DNA from: CAWGLW01 sp963823525
Lineage (GTDB): Bacteria > Pseudomonadota > Gammaproteobacteria > Steroidobacterales > Steroidobacteraceae
Assembly (NCBI GenBank): GCA_963823525.1
Contig: CAWGLW010000006.1
Span: 744,001 to 808,000 of the forward strand
DNA length: 64,000 nt
Reading direction: 5' to 3'
The position numbers were made by a program, and so were the translations under genes. The notes beneath the pieces were generated by a model. That model saw only the letters and a program-made list of their open reading frames with translations, was not told the DNA's origin and did not search any database. Shown here piece after piece: positions 34,119 to 41,487 of this stretch. Within the stretch, counting starts at the first letter, position 1, and the number at the start of each line of letters is the position of its first letter.

Positions 34119-34643
34119 ATGCAAGCCATCCTTTTCATCCTCAACGCGCTGCTGACAATGGTCGTCGTCGTTTTTCTGCTTCGCACGATCATGCCCTATT
34201 CGCGCGCGGATTTTCGCAACGCGATCGGCCAGGCCGTCCTGAAAGTGACCAACCCGCTGGTCATGCCTTTGCGCAAGGTGTTCAAACCTGTCGGCAAGCT
34301 GGATCTCGCATCGGTGGTCGCTCTGGTGCTGGTACAGGTGGCCGGGACCGCGATCATCATGCTGGTGGCCGGGATCCACCTCGGGCCGGTTGGCGCCCTG
34401 ATCGCCGGTTTGCGCGAACTCCTGCAGACGATCCTGCAGTTCTACACCGTGGCAATTCTTATCTACGCACTGTTGAGCTGGGTCGCACCGGGTACCCACA
34501 GCCCCGCCAATGAGCTTCTTGGAAGGATCTGCGAACCCCTGTTGAGACCGGTGCGGCGTGTGGTGCCCCCGCTGGGAGGACTGGACCTGTCGGCGCTGTT
34601 CGTGCTGATCGGACTGCAGGCCTTGCAGATCCTCCTGCATTGA
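34119..34643 (+). CDS. yggT: YggT-family membrane protein
   Basis: Inner-membrane protein of two YggT repeats, 174 residues. The first repeat runs AILFILNALLTMVVVVFLLRTIMPYSRADFRN...VMPLRKVFKPV and the second FYTVAILIYALLSWVAPGTHSPAN...LLRPVRRVVPPLGGLDLSALFVLIGLQAL, each with two hydrophobic helices. The family has been linked to osmotic and ion tolerance, but no mechanism is established. Position between proC and yggU is conserved in proteobacteria. Confidence 0.94.
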   Translation: MQAILFILNALLTMVVVVFLLRTIMPYSRADFRNAIGQAVLKVTNPLVMPLRKVFKPVGKLDLASVVALVLVQVAGTAIIMLVAGIHLGPVGALIAGLRELLQTILQFYTVAILIYALLSWVAPGTHSPANELLGRICEPLLRPVRRVVPPLGGLDLSALFVLIGLQALQILLH

Positions 34644-34653
34644 AGAAGCGAGA

Positions 34654-34950
34654 ATGAGTGCGGCGCGACGTGACGGGGTGGACCTCGTACTTGAACTTCG
34701 CGTTCAACCGCGCGCAAGCAGCAACGGATTTGCGGGCCTGTTAGGCGAACGACTGCGTGTCCGCCTCAATACGCCACCAGTGGATGGGCGCGCCAATGCG
34801 GCGCTGATCGAATTCCTGGCGGAAGTTTTTGCCGTACCGCGGTCAAGGGTACGAATCGAACGCGGGCACACCGACCGAAACAAGCGCGTACGCATACTGC
34901 AGGGAGCTGAAATACCCGCGCCGCTGGCCGACCTGCTCCGATTCGATTGA
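34654..34950 (+). CDS. yggU: DUF167 protein YggU
   Basis: Small conserved protein of unknown function, 98 residues. It shows the family pattern LELRVQPRASSNGFAGLLGERLRVRLNTPPVDGRAN, then ALIEFLAEVFAVPRSRVRIERGHTDRNKRVRI. It starts 11 bases after yggT on the same strand. In Pseudomonas metX and metW follow; here an unrelated lipoprotein gene comes next. Confidence 0.94.
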   Translation: MSAARRDGVDLVLELRVQPRASSNGFAGLLGERLRVRLNTPPVDGRANAALIEFLAEVFAVPRSRVRIERGHTDRNKRVRILQGAEIPAPLADLLRFD

Positions 34951-35037
34951 AAGGGAAAACTCGGCAGGCACAGGTTTTTGCGTTGGACTATAGTTAACGC
35001 TTGGAAGTGAGATTCAGCACCTGAGGGGGACACGAAG

Positions 35038-35526
35038 ATGCGTCGACGCACCTCGCGCCTTATCGCGTTGGCTCTGCTGCTCGCGGTCGCGGGTTGCGGC
35101 CAGAACGGCCCGGACACCAGCCGGGCGCGCGAGGCATCGCCGAGCGAACCCAGTCACCAGGATTTCGGCGACTACCAGGTGCACTATAACGCCGTGCGCT
35201 CAGACGAACTGAGCGCTGATGTCGCCCGAGCTTTCGGCATCGAGCGCAGCGCAAACAGGGTGCTGCTCAACGTGTCGATGGTCCGCAAAGACGCCGATGA
35301 ACGCACGTCGCCGGTTGACGGAATGGTCACCGCGACTGCGCACAACCTGAACGGGCAATTGAAAGACCTGCAGGTTCGCCGGGTCACTGAAGGCCAGTCG
35401 GTTTACTTCATTGGCGAGGTTGGCATCGCCGGGGCCGAGATACTGGTCTTTGACATCCAGGCCAGGCCCGAGGGACAGACGAATCCATACAAGGTGCAGC
35501 TCAAGCGGGAGTTTTTCGCAGACTGA
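35038..35526 (+). CDS. DUF4426 lipoprotein
   Basis: Predicted lipoprotein of 162 residues. The signal peptide is MRRRTSRLIALALLLAVAGC with a lipobox AVAGC, so the mature protein would start at Cys20. The rest is a compact beta-rich domain (YQVHYNAVRSDELSADVARAFGIERS...RVLLNVSMVRKD...VQLKREFFAD) typical of DUF4426. In Pseudomonas the homologue lies near yggU-metX-metW, so the neighbourhood is conserved apart from missing met genes. Function is unknown; an envelope location is inferred from the lipobox. It lies 87 bases after yggU, after a TATAGT that could be a -10 element. Confidence 0.85.
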   Translation: MRRRTSRLIALALLLAVAGCGQNGPDTSRAREASPSEPSHQDFGDYQVHYNAVRSDELSADVARAFGIERSANRVLLNVSMVRKDADERTSPVDGMVTATAHNLNGQLKDLQVRRVTEGQSVYFIGEVGIAGAEILVFDIQARPEGQTNPYKVQLKREFFAD

Positions 35527-35651
35527 TCGCTTCGATACTGGAAAAAAAGGCTCCGGAGCGCTTAAACACCTTTCAAACTTATGTTATTTTCCGCGCGCCA
35601 ATCGATCAACGGGGCCAGCGGCCCGCGATTCATTCAATCAGGAGACATCAA

Positions 35652-35963
35652 ATGGCAAAGAAGACCTCACCGCCGACCAAGTCCGACATCCTTGCGGCTA
35701 TTTCCAAGGACACGGGGCTGTCAAAGAGACAGGTCAGCGAGGTTTTGGAATCTCTCAATACGACGATCCGCAAGAGTCTTCGGTCCTACGGGGTGTTCAC
35801 CTACCCTGGTCTGACCAAGATGAAGGTCGTCAAGAAGCCTGCAACCAAGGCGCGTAAGGGCACCAACCCGTTCACGGGTGAGGAAATGGTATTCAAGGCC
35901 AAGCCGGCCAGCAAGAAGGTTCGCCTGCTGCCGCTCAAAGGTCTCAAGGACATGGTGGGCTAA
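35652..35963 (+). CDS. HU-family DNA-binding protein
   Basis: Histone-like nucleoid protein, 103 residues. The helical N-terminus is TKSDILAAISKDTGLSKRQVSEVLESLNTTIRKSL, and the beta-arm region contains the Arg-Lys-Gly-Asn-Pro-Phe-Thr-Gly-Glu-like KARKGTNPFTGEEMVFKAKPASKKVRLLPLKGL. It differs from HupA/B in having extra Lys/Ala-Lys residues before the arm, a variant form of HU. GGAGACATCAA gives a good ribosome-binding site. A stem-loop follows the gene. Confidence 0.9.
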   Translation: MAKKTSPPTKSDILAAISKDTGLSKRQVSEVLESLNTTIRKSLRSYGVFTYPGLTKMKVVKKPATKARKGTNPFTGEEMVFKAKPASKKVRLLPLKGLKDMVG

Positions 35964-35980
35964 ACGCAAGTGGTTTCTAG

Positions 35981-36005
35981 CCGGGGCGGCACTGCGCCGC
36001 CCCGG
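35981..36005. terminator. GC stem-loop between convergent genes
   Basis: CCGGGGCGGC at 35981-35990 pairs with GCCGCCCCGG at 35996-36005 around a 5-base loop. It lies after the HU gene and after the end of the convergent hydrolase gene. There is no T run, so it may be an mRNA 3' stabiliser or a weak bidirectional terminator. Confidence 0.5.
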
Positions 36006-36043
36006 TGACTTTGCCCGCGAGCGGACCCAGGCATTTCGGCCGC

Positions 36044-36706
36044 TCAGTCGCGGGATCCGTTCCCTGAGCCGAGAAAATCGACAACCGCCTGGCGCAGTTC
36101 ACCAAGGCGACCATGAAAGAAGTGCTCGGCACCGGCCATTGCAAGCAACCGGGGTGGCGGTTCGAAACCTTCCGCCCAGTCTCGAACGGCATCGATGCTC
36201 ACCAGTTCATCTGCGTCACCCTGAACGATCAGCCATCGGGCCTGCGGTCGGCGTATCGACGCCAGCTCCATCCGCGGCACGGGCGGGGCTACGGTGACCA
36301 GTTGCCGGGGCGCTGCCGCATCCGCGGCCAGCAGGGCCACCGCAGCGCCGAACGAGAATCCGCCGAGCCACAACTCATCGCACGCCCACCGGGATCGGGC
36401 CCATTCGATCACCGTTAGTGCATCATCGATCTCACCCCTGCCATCATCATATCGACCGTCGCTTGCGCCGACGCCACGGAAATTAAAGCGCACCGTCGGT
36501 GCGCCGAGCGACTGCATCGATCGTGCAAGCGTATGTACGACCTTGTTCTGCATGGTGCCGCCATGCAGCGGATGCGGGTGGCAGACGACACCAACGGCCC
36601 GCGGCGCATGCACGGACTGAGGCACTTCGATCCTTGCCTCGAGGGAGCCTGCAGGGCCATCGATCGCGATCGCAACCGGCAATGGGGGTTTGAAGGGCTC
36701 GTTCAA
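36044..36706 (-). CDS. Alpha/beta hydrolase of the YsgA/'alpha-beta superfamily' type
   Basis: 220-residue hydrolase from a TTG at 36706, with GGAG 7 bases upstream. It shows GVVCHPHPLHGGTMQNKVVHTLAR, TVRFNFRGVGASDGRYDDGRGE, the nucleophile elbow GGFSFGAAVAL with Ser, an Asp in VQGDADELV and a His in GAEHFFHGRL, so the triad is complete. This is the COG2945-type hydrolase family; substrates are unknown. The frame is open to 36928, but the upstream part runs antisense over the next gene, so the TTG start is preferred. Confidence 0.8.
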   Translation of the reverse strand: MNEPFKPPLPVAIAIDGPAGSLEARIEVPQSVHAPRAVGVVCHPHPLHGGTMQNKVVHTLARSMQSLGAPTVRFNFRGVGASDGRYDDGRGEIDDALTVIEWARSRWACDELWLGGFSFGAAVALLAADAAAPRQLVTVAPPVPRMELASIRRPQARWLIVQGDADELVSIDAVRDWAEGFEPPPRLLAMAGAEHFFHGRLGELRQAVVDFLGSGNGSRD

Positions 36707-36777
36707 TTCTTCGCTCCGGACGACACCGTCTGAGTGTGCCAGAATCTCTGATCCGTACTCCGCCAGAGGATCCCGCC

Positions 36778-37410
36778 ATGCGACTGATCTCTGCAAGCTT
36801 CGAACACGGCCAGCGCATTCCCGAGGCGTTCGCATTCTGCGCGCCCGACCCGGCGCAGCATGTGCGTCCGGGCCAGAATCGCAACCCGCAGCTGAGCTGG
36901 ACGGACTGCCCGGACGGCACCCGTTCACTGGTGCTCTTGTGCATTGATTCCGACGTCCCGACGCGGCCTGACGACGTCAACAAGCCCGGGCGCAGCGTAC
37001 CGGCCAGCTTGCCTCGCGGGGAGTTTTTCCACTGGGTCATGGTGGATATCGCACCCGGGATCAGTGAAATCGCCGAAGCCAGCTGCGCAGACGGCGTTGT
37101 TGCGCATGGCAAGCAGGCGCCGCCAGGCCCCGCTCAGTCGCGCCAGGGCGCGAACGATTACAGTGACTGGTTCGCGGGTGACCCCGCGATGAGTGGCCAG
37201 TACCTCGGCTACGATGGGCCGTGTCCGCCCTGGAATGACGAACGGCTGCATCACTACCATTTTGTGGTGTACGCGACCGACCTTGTCCGCTGTCCGGTCG
37301 AAGGCGCATTTACCGGAGCGCAGGTACGCGCGGCCATCGAAGGCCATGTGCTGGCGGAGGCGACGCTCACCGGCACCTACAGCCTGAACCCTGAGGTCGC
37401 TGACCGTTGA
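36778..37410 (+). CDS. YbhB/YbcL-type PEBP-like protein (Raf kinase inhibitor-like)
   Basis: 210 residues with the phosphatidylethanolamine-binding-protein fold. Seen are NRNPQLSWTDCPDGTRSLVLLCIDSDVP, then FFHWVMVDI, NDYSDWF, and YDGPCPPWNDERLHHYHFVVYATD with the conserved His-x-Tyr-x-Phe of the ligand pocket. An insertion of about 20 residues (TRPDDVNKPGRSVPASLPRGE) makes it longer than E. coli YbhB. There is no signal peptide, so it is cytoplasmic. The role is unknown; the bacterial family is not clearly linked to a kinase. Confidence 0.85.
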   Translation: MRLISASFEHGQRIPEAFAFCAPDPAQHVRPGQNRNPQLSWTDCPDGTRSLVLLCIDSDVPTRPDDVNKPGRSVPASLPRGEFFHWVMVDIAPGISEIAEASCADGVVAHGKQAPPGPAQSRQGANDYSDWFAGDPAMSGQYLGYDGPCPPWNDERLHHYHFVVYATDLVRCPVEGAFTGAQVRAAIEGHVLAEATLTGTYSLNPEVADR

Positions 37411-37447
37411 AAGCGACGATATCGATACCGACGGTCGGTGCCGGGAC

Positions 37448-37846
37448 TCAGTCGCTCTTATCGCCGGGCTCGAAGTCCAGCGATGCGGAATTCACGCAGT
37501 AACGCAGCCCGGTAGGCTGCGGTCCGTCGTCGAAGACGTGACCCAGGTGGGCCCCGCAGCCGGCACAGGTGATCTCCTTGCGCAGCATCCCGTGACTGGT
37601 GTCGGTATGCGTAAGCACCCGGTCACCCGCCAGCGGCAACCAGAAAGACGGCCAGCCGGAGCCGGAGTCGTATTTCGCCTCCGAGGCAAACAACTCCATG
37701 CCGCAACAGACGCAGGCGTAGGTGCCGCTGTCCTTGTTGTGCAGGTAACGTCCGGAGAACGCGGGTTCGGTGCCCTTGTTCTGGGTCACACGGTACTGCT
37801 CTTCCGTCAGGCGCGAGCGCCGATCGGATCGCTTTTCGTCATTCAT
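37448..37846 (-). CDS. msrB: Peptide methionine (R)-S-oxide reductase
   Basis: Repairs methionine-R-sulfoxide. The 132-residue product has the zinc CxxC pairs YACVCCGMELF and ITCAGCGAHLGHVF, the substrate site GSGWPSFW, and the catalytic Cys in LRYCVNSASLDF. A small membrane-protein gene ends 8 bases before its ATG on the same strand, so the two are likely one transcript. The protein has no signal peptide, so it works in the cytoplasm. Confidence 0.96.
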   Translation of the reverse strand: MNDEKRSDRRSRLTEEQYRVTQNKGTEPAFSGRYLHNKDSGTYACVCCGMELFASEAKYDSGSGWPSFWLPLAGDRVLTHTDTSHGMLRKEITCAGCGAHLGHVFDDGPQPTGLRYCVNSASLDFEPGDKSD

Positions 37847-37854
37847 GGTGTTTC

Positions 37855-38019
37855 TTACGGCGACGCCAACAGGTCGGGTGGACCGAGGACGAATACTGCC
37901 CCGACTACCGTAACAAATACAACGAGCAGTAGGACGGTCAGCATCACCGAACGCGCGTGACCGCGAAAAACGATCATCAGATCGTCAACGTCATCCAGCC
38001 ATTTAAGCAAGCGTTCCAT
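37855..38019 (-). CDS. Small membrane protein, 54 residues, upstream of msrB
   Basis: An ATG at 38019 opens a 55-codon frame ending with TAA at 37855, 8 bases before the msrB start. The N-terminus is charged (MERLLKWLDDVDDLMIVFRG) and is followed by one strong TM segment, SVMLTVLLLVVFVTVVGAVF, ending in GPPDLLASP. The polar-then-hydrophobic layout and tight spacing to msrB support a real gene. No homologue is recognised and function is unknown. Confidence 0.6.
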   Translation of the reverse strand: MERLLKWLDDVDDLMIVFRGHARSVMLTVLLLVVFVTVVGAVFVLGPPDLLASP

Positions 38020-38112
38020 GCACGGGATCGTCAACAGTCAGCAAGTAACAAGCCAGCCCCGCGGGCTTGCCCCGCCAACGCTTAATGATAACTCCACCGG
38101 TGCGCGCGTCGC

Positions 38113-38364
38113 TCAACCTTTGTCGTCGAACGCACTGCGCGCCTTATCTGCCCAGTTTTTGTAGCTGGAAATACTGTACAGCGACTTTGAAACGACCGCC
38201 TGACGCGAGGTCGACCGGGGCTGCTGCCGCACCCGGTCCAGCCAGTTGTTATAGGCATCCCAGCCATCGGCGGCCGTGCCGAACTTTGCGCGCCGGGCCC
38301 CGGCGTCCAGCGTCGGCGAAGAGCCGAAACCGGGCTTCCCGGGAATCGCCTTGTATTCACTCAT
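38113..38364 (-). CDS. Unknown 83-residue hydrophilic protein
   Basis: Starts MSEYKAIPGKPGFGSSPTLD and ends SSYKNWADKARSAFDDKG. It is basic, soluble and rich in Ser, Ala, Arg and aromatic residues (WDAYNNWLDRV, SLYSISSYKNWADKA); the two W/Y segments look like a loose internal repeat. It has no signal peptide, TM or recognised motif. It lies between the msrB unit and ppnN with its own 84-base upstream gap. Reality as a gene is supported by residue composition and a clean start only. Confidence 0.55.
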   Translation of the reverse strand: MSEYKAIPGKPGFGSSPTLDAGARRAKFGTAADGWDAYNNWLDRVRQQPRSTSRQAVVSKSLYSISSYKNWADKARSAFDDKG

Positions 38365-38448
38365 GATCTGTTACCTGCCGCATACTGGTCACGCTAACCA
38401 AGCGCACTGGCAGCCGTCCGGTAACTGGGTCACAGATATGCGCGAATA

Positions 38449-39852
38449 TCAGGTAACGACGCGGTAGCTGGGCTTGTATGTGCCCTCGATCTTCATCCGG
38501 CCCTGGCGTACGAACGACTCGAGCAACCGCCCGAGTGGCCCCATCAGTTCAGGGTCACCATGCAGCTCAAACGGGCCCTTTTCTTCGATCAGGCGCAGGC
38601 CATTCTCCTTCACATTGCCGGTGACGATTCCCGAGAACGCACGCCGCAAATCGGCGGCCAGTTCGTGCGGTAGCCGGCCCATTCGCAGCTGTAATCCCGC
38701 CATGTTCTCGTGCGTCGACTCGAAGGGTCTTTGCAGGGCATCGGGAATCTTCAGCAACCAGTTGTAATTGTAGGCGTCGCTGTGCCGACGGCGAAAATCA
38801 CGGACGTCGTTCACGCCGCGGCGCATGGCTCGCGCCACCTCCGGCGGGTCATCGAGGATGATTCGATAGCACCGGCGGACCGCGGAACCCAGGGTCGCGG
38901 CAAGGAATTCGTCGATGCGCTCGAAATAGTCCGCGCTTTCGGCAGGCCCGGAAAAGACCACCGGCAATGGCTGCGCCTCGTTCGCGGGATCCAGCAGGAT
39001 ACCGAGCAGGTAGAGAATCTCTTCGGCCGTCCCCACGCCACCGGGGAACACGACAATCCCGTGCCCCATGCGAACGAAGGACTCGAGTCGCTTTTCGATA
39101 TCGGGCAGGATCACCAGCTCGTTGACGATGGCATTCGGCGGCTCGGCCGCGACGATGCCCGGTTCCGTGAGACCGACATAGCGCCCATCGGACACCCGTT
39201 GCTTGGCATGACCGATGGCGGCGCCTTTCATCGGTCCCTTCATCGCTCCGGGGCCGCAGCCGGTACAGACGTTCAGGTGACGCAAACCGAGCTCGTAGCC
39301 GACCCGCTTCGTGTACTCGTATTCCTCCCGACCGATTGAATGCCCGCCCCAGCAGACGACGAGGTCCGGCCGCACCCGGGGAAGCAGAACGCCCGCGTTG
39401 CGCAGTATCCGGTAGATCGCGTCCGTGATCGCTTCCGAGTCCCGCAGCTCGACGCTACCATGTTCGTAGATTTCGCCGTGCAGGTAGAGAATGTCGCGCA
39501 ACACGGCGAACAGGTGCTCCTGGATTCCGCGGATCATGCGGCCATCGACGAAGGCACTCGCCGGCGCGTGACTCAGTTCGAGTTTGACGCCCCATGCCTG
39601 GCGCTCAACCCGAATTTCGAAATCAGCATAGCGCTTGAATATGGCCCGCGCGTCGTCCGTCTCACCGCCGGCGTTCAACACGGCCAGCGAACAGCGCCGG
39701 TACAGCGGATAGAGCCCCCCGCGCGAGGAATCGAGCAGCCGATCCACTTCCTGCTGCGAGAGGTTTTCGAGGCTGCCTTTCGGAGTGACTCGCGCATCGA
39801 CGGGGTCGTCTTCATTGACCGCAGTCACCGCGGCATCCACGCGGGCGCTCAC
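38449..39852 (-). CDS. ppnN: Pyrimidine/purine nucleotide 5'-monophosphate nucleosidase PpnN
   Basis: Cleaves nucleoside monophosphates to base and ribose 5-phosphate; in E. coli PpnN (YgdH) binds (p)ppGpp. The 467-residue product (E. coli 454) has the PpnN N-terminal domain and a LOG-type Rossmann core: VVCWGGHSIGREEYEYTKRVGYELG, NVCTGCGPGAMKGPMKGAAIGHAKQR, and the phosphate loop VVFPGGVGTAEEILYLLGIL. The GTAEE motif replaces the PGGxGTxxE of short LOG proteins. The start overlaps the end of the L,D-transpeptidase gene upstream by 4 bases. Confidence 0.94.
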   Translation of the reverse strand: MSARVDAAVTAVNEDDPVDARVTPKGSLENLSQQEVDRLLDSSRGGLYPLYRRCSLAVLNAGGETDDARAIFKRYADFEIRVERQAWGVKLELSHAPASAFVDGRMIRGIQEHLFAVLRDILYLHGEIYEHGSVELRDSEAITDAIYRILRNAGVLLPRVRPDLVVCWGGHSIGREEYEYTKRVGYELGLRHLNVCTGCGPGAMKGPMKGAAIGHAKQRVSDGRYVGLTEPGIVAAEPPNAIVNELVILPDIEKRLESFVRMGHGIVVFPGGVGTAEEILYLLGILLDPANEAQPLPVVFSGPAESADYFERIDEFLAATLGSAVRRCYRIILDDPPEVARAMRRGVNDVRDFRRRHSDAYNYNWLLKIPDALQRPFESTHENMAGLQLRMGRLPHELAADLRRAFSGIVTGNVKENGLRLIEEKGPFELHGDPELMGPLGRLLESFVRQGRMKIEGTYKPSYRVVT

Positions 39853-40544
39853 GGCCGGATCTCTATGGGCGTCCCGAGCGTTGTGCGCTGCCAGATATCC
39901 ACCATGTCGGCATTGCTGAGCGCAATGCAGCCGTCGGTCCAGTCCTTTGAGGCGTAGTAGTCAGGCGGCTTCCTGGGCACGTTGGGCTGGCCGTGAATCA
40001 TGATCAGTCCGCCCGGGCGAACGCCGGCTTCGCGCGCCCTGGCGCGATCCTCGCCATTCGGATAGGAAACTTCGATGGAAAGGAAGAAGCGGCTGCTCGG
40101 ATTGCGCCGGACCAGGCTGTAGCTGCCTTCGGGTGTTCGAAAGTCACCCTCCCGCTGCTTGTGGCCAAACGGATTGAGACCGAGCTTGATCGGATATTCG
40201 GCAATCGTCTCACCGCCCTTGAGCAGGTACAGCCGCCGCTCTCGCTTGTTGATCAATACTTTGTCAGCCTGCGGGGGCCCATAGCCCGCCTCGGGGGTAC
40301 CGCCCGCGGCTGATGCCGACGCAGAAATCGAAGAAAAGCTCAGCGCAACCGCCGTGGCCGCCTGGTTGCCGGTCGGAGCGACCGGCTGTGGCGGCCGGCC
40401 CGCGGTATCCGGCCCGGGGCCCGGAACGGCGACCGGCGCGTTTGAAACAGAGGTGAAACCCTGTGCAGCAGCGCCTGCCACCGGCAGGGCCGCCGCAAAC
40501 AGCGTCAGGATCCAACAGACGAAGCGAGCGGTGAAACGGGTCAT
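39849..40544 (-). CDS. L,D-transpeptidase family protein (YkuD domain), secreted
   Basis: 231 residues from ATG 40544, with signal peptide MTRFTARFVCWILTLFAAALPVAGAAAQ. After a low-complexity region the YkuD domain holds DKVLINKRERRLYLLKGG, MIHGQPN and the active-site Cys in DWTDGCIALSNADMVDIW. The His-x-x-x and S/T-x-G-C-I-x-x motifs are intact, so it is probably active. The overall type resembles YafK/ErfK proteins that attach or remodel peptidoglycan; the exact bond made is not known. It overlaps ppnN. Confidence 0.88.
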   Translation of the reverse strand: MTRFTARFVCWILTLFAAALPVAGAAAQGFTSVSNAPVAVPGPGPDTAGRPPQPVAPTGNQAATAVALSFSSISASASAAGGTPEAGYGPPQADKVLINKRERRLYLLKGGETIAEYPIKLGLNPFGHKQREGDFRTPEGSYSLVRRNPSSRFFLSIEVSYPNGEDRARAREAGVRPGGLIMIHGQPNVPRKPPDYYASKDWTDGCIALSNADMVDIWQRTTLGTPIEIRP

Positions 40545-40611
40545 GTGGGCAGAAATTATAGCGCTCCGCAAGCTGTATCCCAGTCACACATCACATCCGT
40601 GTAATTCAGTC

Positions 40612-40638
40612 AAAAAAGAGGCGGCGAAACGCCGCCTC
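40612..40638 (-). terminator. Rho-independent terminator of nrdJa-nrdJb
   Basis: On the minus strand the sequence GAGGCGGCG pairs with CGCCGCCTC around TTT, followed by six T's (read as A's at 40612-40617). It lies about 100 bases after the nrdJb stop, in the correct orientation for that operon. Confidence 0.9.
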
Positions 40639-40740
40639 ATTGGAAACGCGCCGCGCCCGTCCCGGGCGCCCCGCCTCAGCGGAGGGCCAGCAGAAAATCA
40701 GCCCTGGCGCGCGGGGATGTCAGGAACCTTTTGTCACAGA

Positions 40741-41457
40741 TCAACCGCACTTCGAGTCGCCGCAGTTCAGGCAGGTCATGCAACCGTCCATCATCACGAC
40801 GGCGGCCGTGCTGCACTTGGAGCACAATTGCGCGCCCTGTGGGTAGTGGCTGCTGGCAAAGGCATCCTGTTGCTTCTGCTGCGCCTCGTACTCACTGCGC
40901 TTCTGTTCGATGAGTTTCTTGCGATGCTCGTCCATCTCCGGGTCGTGCAACAGGCCGATTGTCTGCAGGTGCTTCTCGATGACGTAGCCCAGCTCGGCGA
41001 TGATCGACGGCATGAACTTGCCGCCGGCCTGCCAGTAGCCGCCACGCGGATCAAAAACCGCCTTGAGCTCTTCGACCAGGAACGTCACGTCACCGCCCTT
41101 GCGGAACACGGCGGAAATAATCCGCGTCAGCGCAACGATCCACTGGAAATGATCGAGGTTCTTCGAGTTGATGAAAATTTCAAAGGGACGGCGCTGCTCA
41201 TGAGTCGTCCCTTCGTTCAGGACGATGTCGTTAATCGTCACGTACATGGCGTGGTCCGATACCGGCGTCTTTATCTTGTACGTGGAGCCGATCAGGACCT
41301 CCGGACGCTCGAGCTTTTCGTGCATCCAGATGACCTTGTCCCCGCCCTCGGCAACCGGCACCTCGAGTCGTGCAACGGCCTTAGCCTGGGCCGGGTCCTG
41401 CGGCTTTTGAACCTTGTACTTGACGATTTTCTGATCGATTTTCTGCGTCTTGCTCAT
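40741..41457 (-). CDS. nrdJb: Split class II ribonucleotide reductase, C-terminal subunit NrdJb
   Basis: 238 residues from ATG 41457 (MSKTQKIDQKIVKYKVQ). It encodes the part that in fused NrdJ proteins lies after the catalytic barrel, with the Cys-rich tail CSKCSTAAVVMMDGCMTCLNCGDSKC, where pairs of cysteines re-reduce the active site. Other segments are LIGSTYKIKTPVSDHAMYVTIND and the TRIISAVFRKGGDVTFLVEELK block typical of P. aeruginosa NrdJb. It follows nrdJa by 30 bases on the same strand and is followed by a clear terminator. Confidence 0.94.
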   Translation of the reverse strand: MSKTQKIDQKIVKYKVQKPQDPAQAKAVARLEVPVAEGGDKVIWMHEKLERPEVLIGSTYKIKTPVSDHAMYVTINDIVLNEGTTHEQRRPFEIFINSKNLDHFQWIVALTRIISAVFRKGGDVTFLVEELKAVFDPRGGYWQAGGKFMPSIIAELGYVIEKHLQTIGLLHDPEMDEHRKKLIEQKRSEYEAQQKQQDAFASSHYPQGAQLCSKCSTAAVVMMDGCMTCLNCGDSKCG

Positions 41458-41487
41458 TTCAATACCCCGCACCGCCTTCGCGATGCC

